Of a DNA stretch of 64,000 nt, positions 22,027 to 31,424 are shown piece by piece. The notes beneath the pieces were generated by a model. It saw only the letters and a program-made list of their open reading frames with translations. It was not told the origin of the DNA and did not search any database. This DNA comes from Alicycliphilus denitrificans K601 (GTDB lineage: Bacteria; Pseudomonadota; Gammaproteobacteria; Burkholderiales; Burkholderiaceae_C): assembly GCF_000204645.1 (NCBI RefSeq), contig NC_015422.1, positions 2,435,001 through 2,499,000 of the forward strand. Reading direction: 5' to 3'. The position numbers and the translations under genes are program-made. Position 1 is the stretch's first letter; each line of letters starts with the position of its first letter.

Positions 22027-23784
22027 ATGCAACGGTTCTTCTGCCTTTCCCTTGTCCGGCGCGGATGGTGGCCGGTCCTGCTGTGCTGGCTCTGGGGCAT
22101 GCCGTGCGCCGGCGCCCTGGCGGCGCAGCCCCAGGTGCTCCGCGCGGCGGTGCTCACTTCGCTGGCGGGCACGCAGGAGGTCACCCTTCCGCACGTGCTC
22201 GGCCCCGCCGACTTCGCCCCCGAGGGCAGCCGCGTGCGCTACCGCCTGGACTTCGAGCTGCCGGCGGCGGCCGTCGCGGCCGCGGAGGACGAGCCGCTGG
22301 GCGTCTACGTACCCAAGATGAGCCTGGCGGGCCGGCTCATGCTCAACGGCGAACGTGTCGGCGCCTGCGACCTCGGCGCGCTGGAGCAGCTGCGCTGCCT
22401 GCACCGCCCCTACCTGTTCGTGCTGCCCGCCAGTCAATGGCGGGCCGGGGCCAACACGCTGGAGTTCGAGATCTTCGCCACCAGTCGCCAGATGAACGGC
22501 CTGTCGAGCGTCAGCATAGGGCCGGCGCGCCTGTTTGGCGACGGCCCGTACGGGTGGCGCCGGTTCGAGCAGGTGACCGTGGCCAATGGCCTGGCCTGGG
22601 CGGCGTTCTGCATGGGAGGCATCGCGCTGTGCGTGTCGCTGGCGCTGCGCGGGGAGTGCCTTTATGGATGGTTCGGCGCCACGGCCCTGGCCATCGCGCT
22701 GAGCAACCTCAACTACACGCTCACCGCGCCGCCCGTGCCGCCGCAGTTCTTCAGCTGGTTCGTGTTCAGCGTCAACCAGGCTATGGTGCCTCTCTTGATG
22801 CTCACGGTGCTGTCCTTCTTCCGCCGCGACTGGCCCTGGGCGCGGCGCGGGCTTATCGCGTTCATGCTGCTGGGGCCCGCGGTCGTGTGGCTCAGCGGCA
22901 GCAACCGCACCGTCGTCGCACTGTTGTACGTGCCTTTCGTGCTGTTCGGGCCGCTGCTGGCCGTGGCCGCCATCCGCTGGGCATGGCGCTCCCACCGCAA
23001 GGCCGACCTGTGGATGGCGCTGTCGTTCTTCTCGGTGGTGGCGGTCAGCTTCATCGATTGGTTCCGGCTCACCGGCCGCTCGGCTTTCGAGGGCACCTAC
23101 TTCGTCACCTATGTGATACCCAGCACCATCGTGGTCATGGGCGGCACGCTGGCCAGCCAGCTCGCGACGGCCCTGAAGACGGCCCGCGAGCTCACGGCCA
23201 CCCTGGACAAACGCGTGGCGGAGCGCACTGAGGCTCTCACGCTCGCGAACCAGCGCTTGGAGGAGCTGTCCACCACGGACAGCCTGACGGGCCTGGCCAA
23301 CCGCCGCCATTTCGACGACATCCTCGCCAAGGAGTGGCAGCGCGCGCGCCGCCTCCGCCATCCGCTGGCGCTGCTCATGATCGACGTCGACCATTTCAAG
23401 CAGTTCAACGACACCTACGGCCATCTCGCGGGCGACGACTGCCTGCGCCAGGTGGCCCAGATACTGAAGCAGCGCCTGCTGCGCGGCAGCGACACCGCGG
23501 CGCGTTTCGGCGGCGAGGAGTTCGCCGTCATCACCAGCATGGATCTGGAGGGCGCGCTCCACATCGCCGAGCTGATCCGGCAGGACGTCGAGAACCACCC
23601 CGTCTCCGTCGATGGCGTGGATGCCGTCCACGTCTCCGTCAGCATCGGCCTGTCGGCACTGGTGCCGGACGGCAGCCGCTCGCCGGCGCAGCTGATATCG
23701 CTGGCCGATGAGGCGCTCTACCGCGCCAAGCGCGCGGGGCGCAACTGCGTGCGCGCCGCTGCCGCGCAGTGCGTGGCAGCCTGA
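22027..23784 (+). CDS. Membrane diguanylate cyclase with 7TM sensor
   Basis: A 585-residue protein with a signal peptide and an extracytoplasmic beta-rich domain of about 170 residues. Seven membrane helices then span about residues 185-400, followed by a short coiled coil and a GGDEF domain. The catalytic motif is FGGEEFAV (GGEEF), preceded by DSLTGLANRRHFD, so the domain should be active in making cyclic di-GMP. The layout resembles 7TM receptors with an extracellular carbohydrate-binding-like domain (7TMR-DISM type). The ATG at 22027 starts the signal peptide; the open frame from 21814 overlaps rng. The ligand is unknown. Confidence 0.87.
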   Translation: MQRFFCLSLVRRGWWPVLLCWLWGMPCAGALAAQPQVLRAAVLTSLAGTQEVTLPHVLGPADFAPEGSRVRYRLDFELPAAAVAAAEDEPLGVYVPKMSLAGRLMLNGERVGACDLGALEQLRCLHRPYLFVLPASQWRAGANTLEFEIFATSRQMNGLSSVSIGPARLFGDGPYGWRRFEQVTVANGLAWAAFCMGGIALCVSLALRGECLYGWFGATALAIALSNLNYTLTAPPVPPQFFSWFVFSVNQAMVPLLMLTVLSFFRRDWPWARRGLIAFMLLGPAVVWLSGSNRTVVALLYVPFVLFGPLLAVAAIRWAWRSHRKADLWMALSFFSVVAVSFIDWFRLTGRSAFEGTYFVTYVIPSTIVVMGGTLASQLATALKTARELTATLDKRVAERTEALTLANQRLEELSTTDSLTGLANRRHFDDILAKEWQRARRLRHPLALLMIDVDHFKQFNDTYGHLAGDDCLRQVAQILKQRLLRGSDTAARFGGEEFAVITSMDLEGALHIAELIRQDVENHPVSVDGVDAVHVSVSIGLSALVPDGSRSPAQLISLADEALYRAKRAGRNCVRAAAAQCVAA

Positions 23785-23785
23785 C

Positions 23786-24494
23786 TCAGCGGTGTGCGTC
23801 CGGGCCAGGCGCCTGCAGCGCGTGCCTGGCGGTTTCCACGAAATGGCTGATCAGCGGGGGAGTCCGATTCCCGGTTCCAGCACAGGTGCACCTCGGGCCC
23901 CACCGCAGGGGGCTCGCGCAAAGGCTTGAACGCCAGGTTTTCCATGCGGATGCGCGTGCATGTCTCGGGCACCAGGGCCAGGCCCAGGCCGGCCGCCACC
24001 ATGGCCACCACGGCATGCGTCTGCGTGGCGCGCTGCACGAACCGCGGGGCGACGTGCGCGTGGTGCAGGATCTCCTCCACCATGGAGTTGAAGTAGGGCG
24101 CATTGCGCAAATCGAAGCCGATGAAGGGCACGCCGTCGCAATCGGACAGCGCAATGCGGTCGCACAGCGCCAGCGGGTGCGATTGCGGCACGGCCACCAC
24201 CAGGGATTCGCGCAGGAGGCAGTGCGAGCGCAGAGGTGCCTTGATGGGCACGGGCCTGAGCACGCCCAGGTCGAGCCTTTGCTGGCGCAGCGCCACGATC
24301 TGCTCCGTGGAGACCATTTCCAGAAGCTCCAGTTCCACGAGGGGGTAGCGCTGCCGGTAGGCGGCGATCACCCGGGGGACCGCCTCATACGCCGCCGCCG
24401 CCGTGTACCCGATGCGCAGTACGCCGTGGTAGCCCTTCGCGGCGGCCTGGGCGGCCGAGACGGCGTTCTCATGTATGAAATCGGCCTCCATCAC
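23786..24494 (-). pseudogene. LysR-type regulator, 5'-truncated and frameshifted
   Basis: The frame encodes only the substrate-binding half of a LysR-type regulator (RIGYTAAAAYEAVPRVIAA onward). The winged HTH of about 60-90 residues is missing. The sequence begins right beside repeat copy D. Near the 3' end the expected ending, LISHFVETARHAL, continues in another frame after SDSP, so a +1 shift lies at or near a run of five G at 23856-23860. With no DNA-binding domain it should not act as a normal regulator. A sequencing error could explain the shift but not the missing HTH. Confidence 0.82.
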
Positions 24495-24530
24495 TTGTCT
24501 GAAGGGCGCTTGCAGCTATCGAATCAGGTG
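24489..24530 (-). repeat. Dispersed hairpin repeat, copy D (partial)
   Basis: The reverse complement carries GATAGCTGCAAGCGCCCTTC, the 5' half of the repeat core. It sits exactly where the lysR gene loses its 5' end, between that remnant and the aminotransferase stop. Confidence 0.6.
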
Positions 24531-24559
24531 CAACCTGCCTCTTCGCGGACCGGCACGGC

Positions 24560-25711
24560 CTACAGGCGGCGCAGCCGCGTAAGCGCCTCGCGCAGCGTCT
24601 CGTCCTTCTTGGCGAAGCAAAAGCGCACCACGCGCTGGTCGAAGCCGTCGCCGTAGAAGGCCGACAGCGGGATGGCCGCCACGCCGATCTCGCGCGTGAG
24701 CCACTGGCAGAAGTCGGCTTCGCCGAGGTCGCTCACGGCCGAGATGTCAACGCACTGGAAGTAGCTGCCCGTGCTGGGCAAAAGCCTCAGGCGCGAGCCT
24801 TCGAGCCCCTGGCGGAACAGGTCGCGCTTGGCCTGGTAGAAGGCGGGCAGCTGCAGGTAGGGCGCGGGGTTGCCCAGGTAGTCGGCCAGCCCGTACTGCA
24901 TGGGCGTGTTGACGGTGAACACGTTGAACTGGTGCACCTTGCGGAACTCGGCCGTGAGAGGCGCGGGCGCGGCCACGGTACCTATCTTCCAGCCGGTGAC
25001 GTGGAAGGTCTTGCCGAAGCTGGAGACGATGAACGCGCGATCGGCCAGGCCGGGAAAGCGCGCGGCGCTCTGGTGCTCGGCGCCGTCGAAGACCATGTGC
25101 TCGTACACCTCGTCGCTGATGAGCAGGATGCCGGTGGGGGCGAGCAGCTCTTCCAGGGCGCGCATGTCCTCGGCCGTCCAGACGGTGGCGCTGGGGTTGT
25201 GCGGCGTATTGGCGATGATGAGGCGCGTGCGCGGCGTGATGGCGGCGGAAATCCTGGCGAAGTCGGGGCGGAAGCTCCCGGGCGTGAGCGGCACGCGCAC
25301 GACCACGCCGCCCGCGAGCTCGATGTTGGGCACGTAGCTGTCGTAGCAGGGCTCCAGCACGATGACCTCGTCGCCCGGCTGCACGCAGGCCAGGATGGCG
25401 GTGAGGATCGCCTGGGTGGCGCCGGCGGTGATGGTGATTTCGCTGTTCGGGCAATACCGGCGCGCGTGAAGCGTTTCTATTTTCGAAGCAACGGCTTCGC
25501 GCAGCGCCGGCACGCCGACCATGGGCGGGTACTGGTTGTGGCCGGTCTGCATGGCGCGGGTGACGGCGTCCACCAGGGCCGGGTCGCAGGCGAAGTCGGG
25601 GAAGCCCTGTCCCAGGTTGACGGCCTTGTGCTCGGCGGCCAGGGCCGACATGACGGTGAAGATGGTGGTGCCCACGTTGGGCAGGCGGCTGGGGAAGGTG
25701 GGAGTGGTCAT
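24560..25711 (-). CDS. PLP-dependent aminotransferase, YbdL/methionine aminotransferase-like
   Basis: A 383-residue fold-type I aminotransferase. It contains VNLGQGFPDF near residue 32, the aspartate-pocket NTPHNPSATVW and the PLP lysine region VSSFGKTFHVTGWKIG. These features fit the E. coli YbdL group that transaminates methionine and aromatic amino acids with keto-methylthiobutyrate. It is cytoplasmic and complete. It is the end of a minus-strand set that includes the cysB-like gene upstream. Substrate is not proven by sequence; a kynurenine or glutamine transaminase-like role is possible. Confidence 0.85.
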   Translation of the reverse strand: MTTPTFPSRLPNVGTTIFTVMSALAAEHKAVNLGQGFPDFACDPALVDAVTRAMQTGHNQYPPMVGVPALREAVASKIETLHARRYCPNSEITITAGATQAILTAILACVQPGDEVIVLEPCYDSYVPNIELAGGVVVRVPLTPGSFRPDFARISAAITPRTRLIIANTPHNPSATVWTAEDMRALEELLAPTGILLISDEVYEHMVFDGAEHQSAARFPGLADRAFIVSSFGKTFHVTGWKIGTVAAPAPLTAEFRKVHQFNVFTVNTPMQYGLADYLGNPAPYLQLPAFYQAKRDLFRQGLEGSRLRLLPSTGSYFQCVDISAVSDLGEADFCQWLTREIGVAAIPLSAFYGDGFDQRVVRFCFAKKDETLREALTRLRRL

Positions 25712-25852
25712 AGGGTGCGAGTGAAGCGTGAGCGACGCTCAACAATCCGAAGGCCGCGGAGCAGGCCATGCGCGCGGACGCCGTGGAGCGGGGTTCGCCC
25801 GGCCACGGGCGTCGTCCCCCTGGGGGAAGACGCGAAGCAGCTCAGGGGGGAG

Positions 25853-26794
25853 TCACAGCTCATAGTCGTGCACGTGCCCGGTCATGGCACGGGCGATCAG
25901 GTCGCGGCTCAGACGGTCGCTCAGCAGTTCGGCGAATTTGTAGACGAAGTTGCGCAGGTAGGCTCCGCGCTTGAACGCCACGCGCGCCACGCTCTGGCCG
26001 AACAGGTGGCCCATGGGGCGCACGACGAGATCGCCCAGCGGGTCGTCGCGCACGGCCATCTCGGCCACGATGCCTATGCCCAGGCCCAGGCGCACGTAGG
26101 TCTTGATCACGTCGGAGTCGATGGCCTCCAGCACGATGCGCGGCTGCAGCTTGCGCGTGGCGAAGGCCTGGTCAATCTTGCCGCGGCCGGTGAACGAGGG
26201 GTGGTAGGTGATGAGCGCCTCGTGCGCGATGTCGTCCAGGCCCACGCGTTCCTTCTGCGCCAGCGGGTGGCTGGGCGGCAGCACCAGCACGTGCTGCCAT
26301 TCGTAGCAGGGCAGGGTGACGAGGTCGGGGTAGTCGGCCAGCGACTCCGTGGCCATGCCGATCTCGGCCACTTCGTCAATCACCATGCGCGCCACCTCGT
26401 GCGGCGTGGCCTGGTGCAGGCTGATGTTGACCTTCGGGTAGGCCTCGCGCAGCTTAGCCACGGGCACGGGCAGCACGTAGCGCGCCTGGGTGTGGGTGGT
26501 GGCGATGGCCAGCGTGCCGCTGTCCTGCGCGCTGTACTGCTCGCCGATGCGCTTGAGGTTGCCCACTTCGCGCATGATGAGCTCGATGCTCCTGAGCACG
26601 TGCTGGCCGGGCTCGGTCACGCGCTTGAGGCGCTTGCCGTGGCGCGCGAAGATGTCCACGCCCAGCTCGTCCTCCAGCTCGATGATGGCCTTGGAGACCC
26701 CCGGCTGCGAGGTGTGCAGCGCCTTGGCGGCCTCGGTCAGGTTGAGGTTGCGGCGGGCGGCCTCCTGGACGAAGCGGAACTGGTGCAGGTTCAT
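25853..26794 (-). CDS. cysB: CysB-like LysR-family regulator
   Basis: A 313-residue LysR-type regulator starting MNLHQFRFVQEAARRNLNL, with an HTH around TEAAKALHTSQPGVSKAI. The ligand-binding domain has TTHTQARYVLPVPVAKLRE and the segment SFTGRGKID that are typical of CysB/Cbl. CysB activates sulfate assimilation genes and responds to acetylserine and sulfate (family knowledge). It lies next to a sirohydrochlorin chelatase gene, which fits a sulfite-reductase/siroheme theme. No cysteine genes are in the immediate vicinity. Confidence 0.9.
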   Translation of the reverse strand: MNLHQFRFVQEAARRNLNLTEAAKALHTSQPGVSKAIIELEDELGVDIFARHGKRLKRVTEPGQHVLRSIELIMREVGNLKRIGEQYSAQDSGTLAIATTHTQARYVLPVPVAKLREAYPKVNISLHQATPHEVARMVIDEVAEIGMATESLADYPDLVTLPCYEWQHVLVLPPSHPLAQKERVGLDDIAHEALITYHPSFTGRGKIDQAFATRKLQPRIVLEAIDSDVIKTYVRLGLGIGIVAEMAVRDDPLGDLVVRPMGHLFGQSVARVAFKRGAYLRNFVYKFAELLSDRLSRDLIARAMTGHVHDYEL

Positions 26795-26837
26795 ACTGAA
26801 ACGCGGCTAAGAAGTCGCGTCATTATGCTGCATTCGT

Positions 26838-27218
26838 CTAATAAATGGCGGTGCTTGCGGCGATTTCCGCCATCAGGGCCATCACGCGATCGTCCTCGCC
26901 GATGGGGGGCTGCAGGCGCAGGTCGATGTGCGGATGCGCCTGGGCCAGCGCCTGCACCTGGCGCGGCAGGTCGTCGCGCACGTGGCGGCCGGCGCCCAGG
27001 AACAGGGGCACTATGCTGATGCGCGCCGCGCCCTGCGCGGCCAGCTCGGCCAGCGCGGCGGGCAGGCCCGGCTCGCACAGCTCCATGTAGGCGCAGCGTA
27101 CGGCCAGCAGCGGCTGGCTGGCCCGGATGTGCGCGGCCACGGCCTCGATGGGCTGGCGCCACAGCGGGTCGCGCGATCCGTGTGCTAGCAGGATGATAGC
27201 TGCTCGTGCTTGCTGCAT
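26838..27218 (-). CDS. cbiX: Small CbiX/SirB-type sirohydrochlorin chelatase
   Basis: A 126-residue single-domain chelatase of the CbiX-S type. The active-site histidine is in LLAHGSRDP, and the metal-site region IVPLFLGAGRHVRDDLP is present. It would insert Fe (or Co) into sirohydrochlorin, giving siroheme. Siroheme is needed by sulfite reductase and as the substrate for heme d1 assembly by the nir genes at 10-20 kb. The first nine codons (MQQARAAII) coincide with repeat copy E, so the start has apparently been supplied by the repeat. The lack of a nearby precorrin-2 dehydrogenase is notable. Confidence 0.86.
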   Translation of the reverse strand: MQQARAAIILLAHGSRDPLWRQPIEAVAAHIRASQPLLAVRCAYMELCEPGLPAALAELAAQGAARISIVPLFLGAGRHVRDDLPRQVQALAQAHPHIDLRLQPPIGEDDRVMALMAEIAASTAIY

Positions 27219-27250
27219 AAGCGTTGGAGGGTGAAAATACTTGAAGCCTG
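27194..27250 (+). repeat. Dispersed hairpin repeat, copy E
   Basis: Contains GATAGCTGCTCGTGCTTGC, then ATAAGCGTTGGAGGGTGAAAA, a diverged version of the core, hairpin arm and tail. It spans the cbiX start codon and ends next to the lptG stop. Confidence 0.65.
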
Positions 27251-27251
27251 G

Positions 27252-28352
27252 CTAGCGCCTGAGCACCAGCCAGCCGAAGGCCGCGAGCGACAGCAGCGAA
27301 TAGATCAGCCCCGGCGCCGCCGCCGTGAGCCATGGCGACCAGTTCTGCAGGTTGCCGGCAAAGCCGAATACGTTGTTAAGCAGGAAGAAGCTGATGCCCG
27401 CCATGACGCCACCGAACACGTAGCCCGCGATGCCGCCCGAGCGGAAGTGCAGGTACGCGAAGGGCAGGGAGAGCACCACCATCACCAGGCAGGAGAGGGG
27501 GTAGAAGACCTTGCGCCAGAACTCGATCTCGTAGCGCTGGGCCGACTGTCCGTTGGCCTCCAGGTGGCGGATGTAGTGGAACAGGCCGATGGTCGCCATC
27601 TTGTCGGGCTTGAGCAGCGATGCCGCGACCATGTCCGGGCTGATGCGCGTATGCAGCAGCAGGGTGGGCTCCTGCCGGCGGGTGACCCGGATGTCTCCAT
27701 TGGGCCGCTGTTCGAAGACGCTGCGCTTGACCTGCTCCAGGTTCCAGGCGTCGCCGCTGTCGTCGAACGTGGCCTGCGCGGCGACGGTGGTGGAGGCCAC
27801 GCGGCCCCGGGCATCGAACTCGAACACCCGCACGTCGCGCATGTGGCCGTCGGGGGTGAGGGCGCGCACGTTCACGGCGAAGGAGTGATCGCCCTGGCGT
27901 TCCTTGAGCCAGGCCCCGGTGGCCCCGGTGCTGATCTGGCCCAGCTGCTGCGCCCGCACCAGGGCTGCCGCACGCTCGCTGATGGGCGCCAGGTAGTCGC
28001 CCACCGCGAAGGTGAGGGCCACGAATGCGCAGCCCAGCGCCAGCAGCGTGCTCAGCGCCCGCCATGGCCCCAGGCCGCTGGTGCGCATGATGGTGAACTC
28101 CGAACTCTGCGCCAGGCGGGCCATGACGAAGATGGTGCCGATCAGCACGGTGATGGGCAGCAGTTCGTACAGGTGCTGCGGCAGGCTCAGCGCCACGAAC
28201 AGCAGCGCGTGCGACATGCGGTAGCCGTTGCTGCCAACCCAGCGCAGTTCGTCCACCAGGTCGAAGAAGAAGAACAAGGCGAGGAAGGCCAGGGTGACGA
28301 AAGCCACGCCGACAATGACCTCGCGGTAGATGAGGCGGCGGATGGTCTTCAT
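27252..28352 (-). CDS. lptG: LPS export permease LptG
   Basis: A 366-residue YjgP/YjgQ-family protein with three N-terminal and three C-terminal membrane helices around a periplasmic beta-jellyroll domain (about residues 130-260). With LptF and LptB it forms the inner-membrane ABC transporter that pulls LPS toward the outer membrane. The ATG at 28352 begins MKTIRRLIYREV, and overlaps the lptF stop by 4 nt. The longer frame from 28493 lies within lptF. The gene is complete. Confidence 0.93.
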   Translation of the reverse strand: MKTIRRLIYREVIVGVAFVTLAFLALFFFFDLVDELRWVGSNGYRMSHALLFVALSLPQHLYELLPITVLIGTIFVMARLAQSSEFTIMRTSGLGPWRALSTLLALGCAFVALTFAVGDYLAPISERAAALVRAQQLGQISTGATGAWLKERQGDHSFAVNVRALTPDGHMRDVRVFEFDARGRVASTTVAAQATFDDSGDAWNLEQVKRSVFEQRPNGDIRVTRRQEPTLLLHTRISPDMVAASLLKPDKMATIGLFHYIRHLEANGQSAQRYEIEFWRKVFYPLSCLVMVVLSLPFAYLHFRSGGIAGYVFGGVMAGISFFLLNNVFGFAGNLQNWSPWLTAAAPGLIYSLLSLAAFGWLVLRR

Positions 28353-29443
28353 GCACGGGCCCCGCGTGACAGAAGGGTGCGCAGCGACCAGCGGTTGTGG
28401 CGCGCGGCCAGCAGCAGCAGCCCGGCCAGCAGCGTGCCACCGTGCAACGCCAGCATGAAGGGCACTAGGCCGAACCGCCCTGCGCCTATCCATGCCTGCC
28501 CCACTGTCATGAGGTTGTAGTACACCATGAAGGCGAACAGCGCGAACGCCAGGCTGGTGCTGCGGCCGGCGCGTGGGTTGACGATGGCCACGGCCAGGCC
28601 GAGCACGACGAAGTTGAGCGCGGCGAAGGCCAGCCCCAGGCGCCAGCCCAGCTCCGCCTGGTGCCTGGGCGAAGGGTCGCGGGCCAGATCCCAGGTGTCG
28701 CGTGTCTTGATGGCGCCCGCTTCCGGGTCGCTCTGGGAGCCGCTGTCGATGAGGGTGCCGTATTCGGTGAACTCGCTGATCCGCAGCCCCGGCTTGTCGA
28801 GCATGGTCTCGAGCCGCTGGCCGTTGTGCAGCAGCGCAAGGCGTTCGCCATTGCGTATCTCGATGCGGGCGCTCTGGGCCGAGGTGATGGTTTCGCGGTG
28901 CGCCTCGTTGGTCGCGATGAACACGTTGCTGGCAGCGTTGGCGTCCGGCGTGTCCTTGTCGATGAAGAACACGCGCGAGCCATTGGAGGATTCCTGGAAC
29001 TGGCCCGGTGCGACGCGGTCCACGTCGCTGCGCTGTTCATACTGGGTCTTGAGCTCCTGGATCTGCCGGTTGGCCCAGGGCCAGACGACGAGCGACAGCG
29101 CGGCGATGGCCAGCATGATGGGCCAGGAAAAGCGCAGCAGGGGCGCCAGCAGGCTCAGAAGGCCGCGCCCCGCGGAGAACCAGATGACCATCTCGCTGTC
29201 GCGGTACATGCGCGAGAGGGTGCCCACCACGGTGACGAACAGGCTCAGGCTGAGGATGGTGGACAGCTGGCCCAGCACGGTGAAGCCCATGACGAGCATC
29301 ACGTCGGAAGGAGCCACGCTGCCGCGGGACGCCTGCCCCAGCACGCGGATCAGCATCATGGTCATGACCACGGTGATCAGCACCACCAGGGTCGCGCCGA
29401 AGCTGCGGGCCAGCTCCTTGCGGATGGATGAATCGAATAACAT
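28349..29443 (-). CDS. lptF: LPS export permease LptF
   Basis: A 364-residue partner of LptG with the same helix-jellyroll-helix plan. It starts MLFDSSIRKELARSFGATL, typical for LptF. An ATG six codons upstream (29461) is in frame, but the conserved N-terminus begins at 29443. It overlaps lptG by 4 nt and is divergent from pepA, with only about 23 nt between starts, so the promoters reach into coding sequence. This arrangement is conserved in beta- and gammaproteobacteria. Confidence 0.93.
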   Translation of the reverse strand: MLFDSSIRKELARSFGATLVVLITVVMTMMLIRVLGQASRGSVAPSDVMLVMGFTVLGQLSTILSLSLFVTVVGTLSRMYRDSEMVIWFSAGRGLLSLLAPLLRFSWPIMLAIAALSLVVWPWANRQIQELKTQYEQRSDVDRVAPGQFQESSNGSRVFFIDKDTPDANAASNVFIATNEAHRETITSAQSARIEIRNGERLALLHNGQRLETMLDKPGLRISEFTEYGTLIDSGSQSDPEAGAIKTRDTWDLARDPSPRHQAELGWRLGLAFAALNFVVLGLAVAIVNPRAGRSTSLAFALFAFMVYYNLMTVGQAWIGAGRFGLVPFMLALHGGTLLAGLLLLAARHNRWSLRTLLSRGARA

Positions 29444-29466
29444 TGGCTCGAAGGAAAACATGGATT

Positions 29467-30960
29467 ATGAACTTCGAACTGAAGACGCTTTCGCTGCCCG
29501 ACGCTGCCGCGCACAAATGTGATCTGCTGGTGCTGCTGGTGCCGGACGGGTTCAAGCCGCAAGCCGATGCCCTGTCCGTACTGGCCGGGAGGGCGATCAA
29601 GGACGGAGACCTGGAACTCAAGCCCGGCAAGCTCTTGCCGCTCTATGGCGTGCCGGGCATCGCGGCGCGCAGGCTCGTGCTGCTGGGCTGCGGCAAGGGC
29701 AACGCGCAGGCCGTGCGACAGGCGGTGCAGGCGCTCGGCGCCACGCTGAAAGCGCCGTCGGTCAGGCGCGTGGCGCTGGTGTTCGCCAGGGACGCCGAGG
29801 CAGGTTGCGTGGGCGCCGCGGTGCGCGCCCTGGCCGATGCCAGCTACGTTTACACCACCACCAAGCCCAAGGCCGATGCGCGCGCCCTGTCGCGCGTGAC
29901 GGTGGGTGTGCCCGGCGGGCTTGAGACCGCGCGGCCGGAGTTCTCCATCAGCGTGGCGCTCGTCGCGGGCATCGAATACGCGCGCGAATGGGCCAACCGC
30001 CCGGCCAACCACGCCACCCCCACGCTGGTGGGGGACGCGGCCAAGGCGCTCGCCAAGCATGCGGGCATTCAGTGCAAGCTGCATGGGCCGGCGCAGGTGG
30101 CCAAGCTGGGCATGGGCGCCTTCCTGGCCGTGGCCCAGGGCTCGGAGCAGCCGTTGCGCTTCGTCGAGCTGCGCTATGACGGCGCGGCGCGCTCGCAGGC
30201 CCCCGTGGTGCTGGTCGGCAAGGGCATCACCTTCGACACGGGCGGCATTTCGCTCAAGCCCGCCGCCGAGATGGACGAGATGAAGTTCGACATGGGCGGC
30301 GCCGCCAGCGTGCTGGGGGTGTTCCGGGCGCTGGCGGAACTCAGGCCGGCCATCAACGTCGTCGGGCTCATCCCGGCCTGCGAGAACATGCCCGACGGCA
30401 GGGCCGTGAAGCCGGGCGACGTGGTGACCAGCATGAGCGGGCAGACCATAGAGATCCTGAATACCGATGCCGAGGGGCGGCTGGTGCTGTGCGATGCGCT
30501 GACCTACGCCGCCCGGTTCAAGCCGGCCGCCGTGATCGACATCGCGACCCTTACCGGGGCCTGCGTCGTGGCGCTGGGTGGCCTGCGCAGCGGCCTGTTC
30601 GCCTCGGACGACGAGTTGGCCGGCCAACTCATGGCCGCGGGCGACGCGGCGCAGGACCCCTGCTGGCGCATGCCCCTCGATGACGAATATGCCGAGGGGC
30701 TTAAGAGCAACTTCGCAGACCTGGCCAACGTGGCCGGCCGCGCCGGCGGCGCCATCACGGCGGCCAAGTTCCTCCAGAGCTTCGTGGGCGACGTTCCCTG
30801 GGCCCACCTGGACATTGCCGGCACCGCCTGGAAGAGCGGGGCCGCCAAGGGTGCGACGGGCCGGCCCGTGGGGCTGCTGCTGCACTATCTGCTGGCCAGT
30901 GCATCCGCGCCTGCCGCGAAGCGCAGGGCGGCTGCGCCAAGGCGCGCACGGGCGGCCTGA
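29467..30960 (+). CDS. pepA: Leucyl aminopeptidase (M17)
   Basis: A 497-residue cytosolic metallo-aminopeptidase of family M17. Metal and catalytic motifs are VGKGITFDTGGISLKP and the signature NTDAEGRLVLCDAL. It removes N-terminal residues from peptides; some PepA proteins also bind DNA in recombination or regulation. The ATG at 29467 was chosen because AAGGAA lies upstream and the domain starts here. The open frame from 29428 would overlap the lptF start region. It overlaps or nearly abuts holC downstream, as in many relatives. Confidence 0.96.
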   Translation: MNFELKTLSLPDAAAHKCDLLVLLVPDGFKPQADALSVLAGRAIKDGDLELKPGKLLPLYGVPGIAARRLVLLGCGKGNAQAVRQAVQALGATLKAPSVRRVALVFARDAEAGCVGAAVRALADASYVYTTTKPKADARALSRVTVGVPGGLETARPEFSISVALVAGIEYAREWANRPANHATPTLVGDAAKALAKHAGIQCKLHGPAQVAKLGMGAFLAVAQGSEQPLRFVELRYDGAARSQAPVVLVGKGITFDTGGISLKPAAEMDEMKFDMGGAASVLGVFRALAELRPAINVVGLIPACENMPDGRAVKPGDVVTSMSGQTIEILNTDAEGRLVLCDALTYAARFKPAAVIDIATLTGACVVALGGLRSGLFASDDELAGQLMAAGDAAQDPCWRMPLDDEYAEGLKSNFADLANVAGRAGGAITAAKFLQSFVGDVPWAHLDIAGTAWKSGAAKGATGRPVGLLLHYLLASASAPAAKRRAAAPRRARAA

Positions 30961-30986
30961 TGCATACGCCGGCAGGCGCCGCGGGC

Positions 30987-31424
30987 ATGACCGAGGTGGC
31001 ATTCCATTTCAATGCGCCGGACAAGCTGGCCTACGTCTGCCGCCTGGCGCGCAAGGCGATGCGCCACGACGCACGCGTGGTGATCACGGGCGCCGCGCAG
31101 GATCTGCAGCAGCTCGACCGCATGCTCTGGGCCCTGGGGACCACCGACTTCGTCGCCCACTGCCTCGAAGATGCGGGCGAGGAGATGCTGCAGCTGTCGC
31201 CCGTCGTGCTCGCCCGCGATGCGTGCGTCTGCAGCCATCGCGACATGCTGGTCAACGTGGGCGACACGGTGCCCGAAGGGTTCGCGCAGTTCGCCAGGCT
31301 GGTGGAGGTGGTGAGCCAGTCCGACCAGGCAGACCGCAGCCGGGCCCGCGAGCGCTGGCGCCACTATGCCGCGCGCGGCTACGGCATCGTGCGGCACGAC
31401 CTGGTGCTGCGGGAGGGTGCGTGA
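30987..31424 (+). CDS. holC: DNA polymerase III chi subunit
   Basis: A protein of about 145 residues (154 if the first ATG at 30960 is used). It contains MTEVAFHFNAPDKLAYVCRL and a C-terminal helix ending HYAARGYGIVRHDLVLREGA, the pattern of the chi subunit. Chi bridges the clamp loader with psi and single-strand binding protein. The conserved N-terminus starts at the ATG at 30987, but the ATG at 30960 overlaps the pepA stop (TGATG) and could be the translated one. Linkage to pepA is a common arrangement. Confidence 0.88.
   Translation: MTEVAFHFNAPDKLAYVCRLARKAMRHDARVVITGAAQDLQQLDRMLWALGTTDFVAHCLEDAGEEMLQLSPVVLARDACVCSHRDMLVNVGDTVPEGFAQFARLVEVVSQSDQADRSRARERWRHYAARGYGIVRHDLVLREGA

Noticed and set aside
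22027..22250. Start of the GGDEF protein at 21814
   Set aside because: That start lies within rng; the signal peptide begins at the ATG at 22027.
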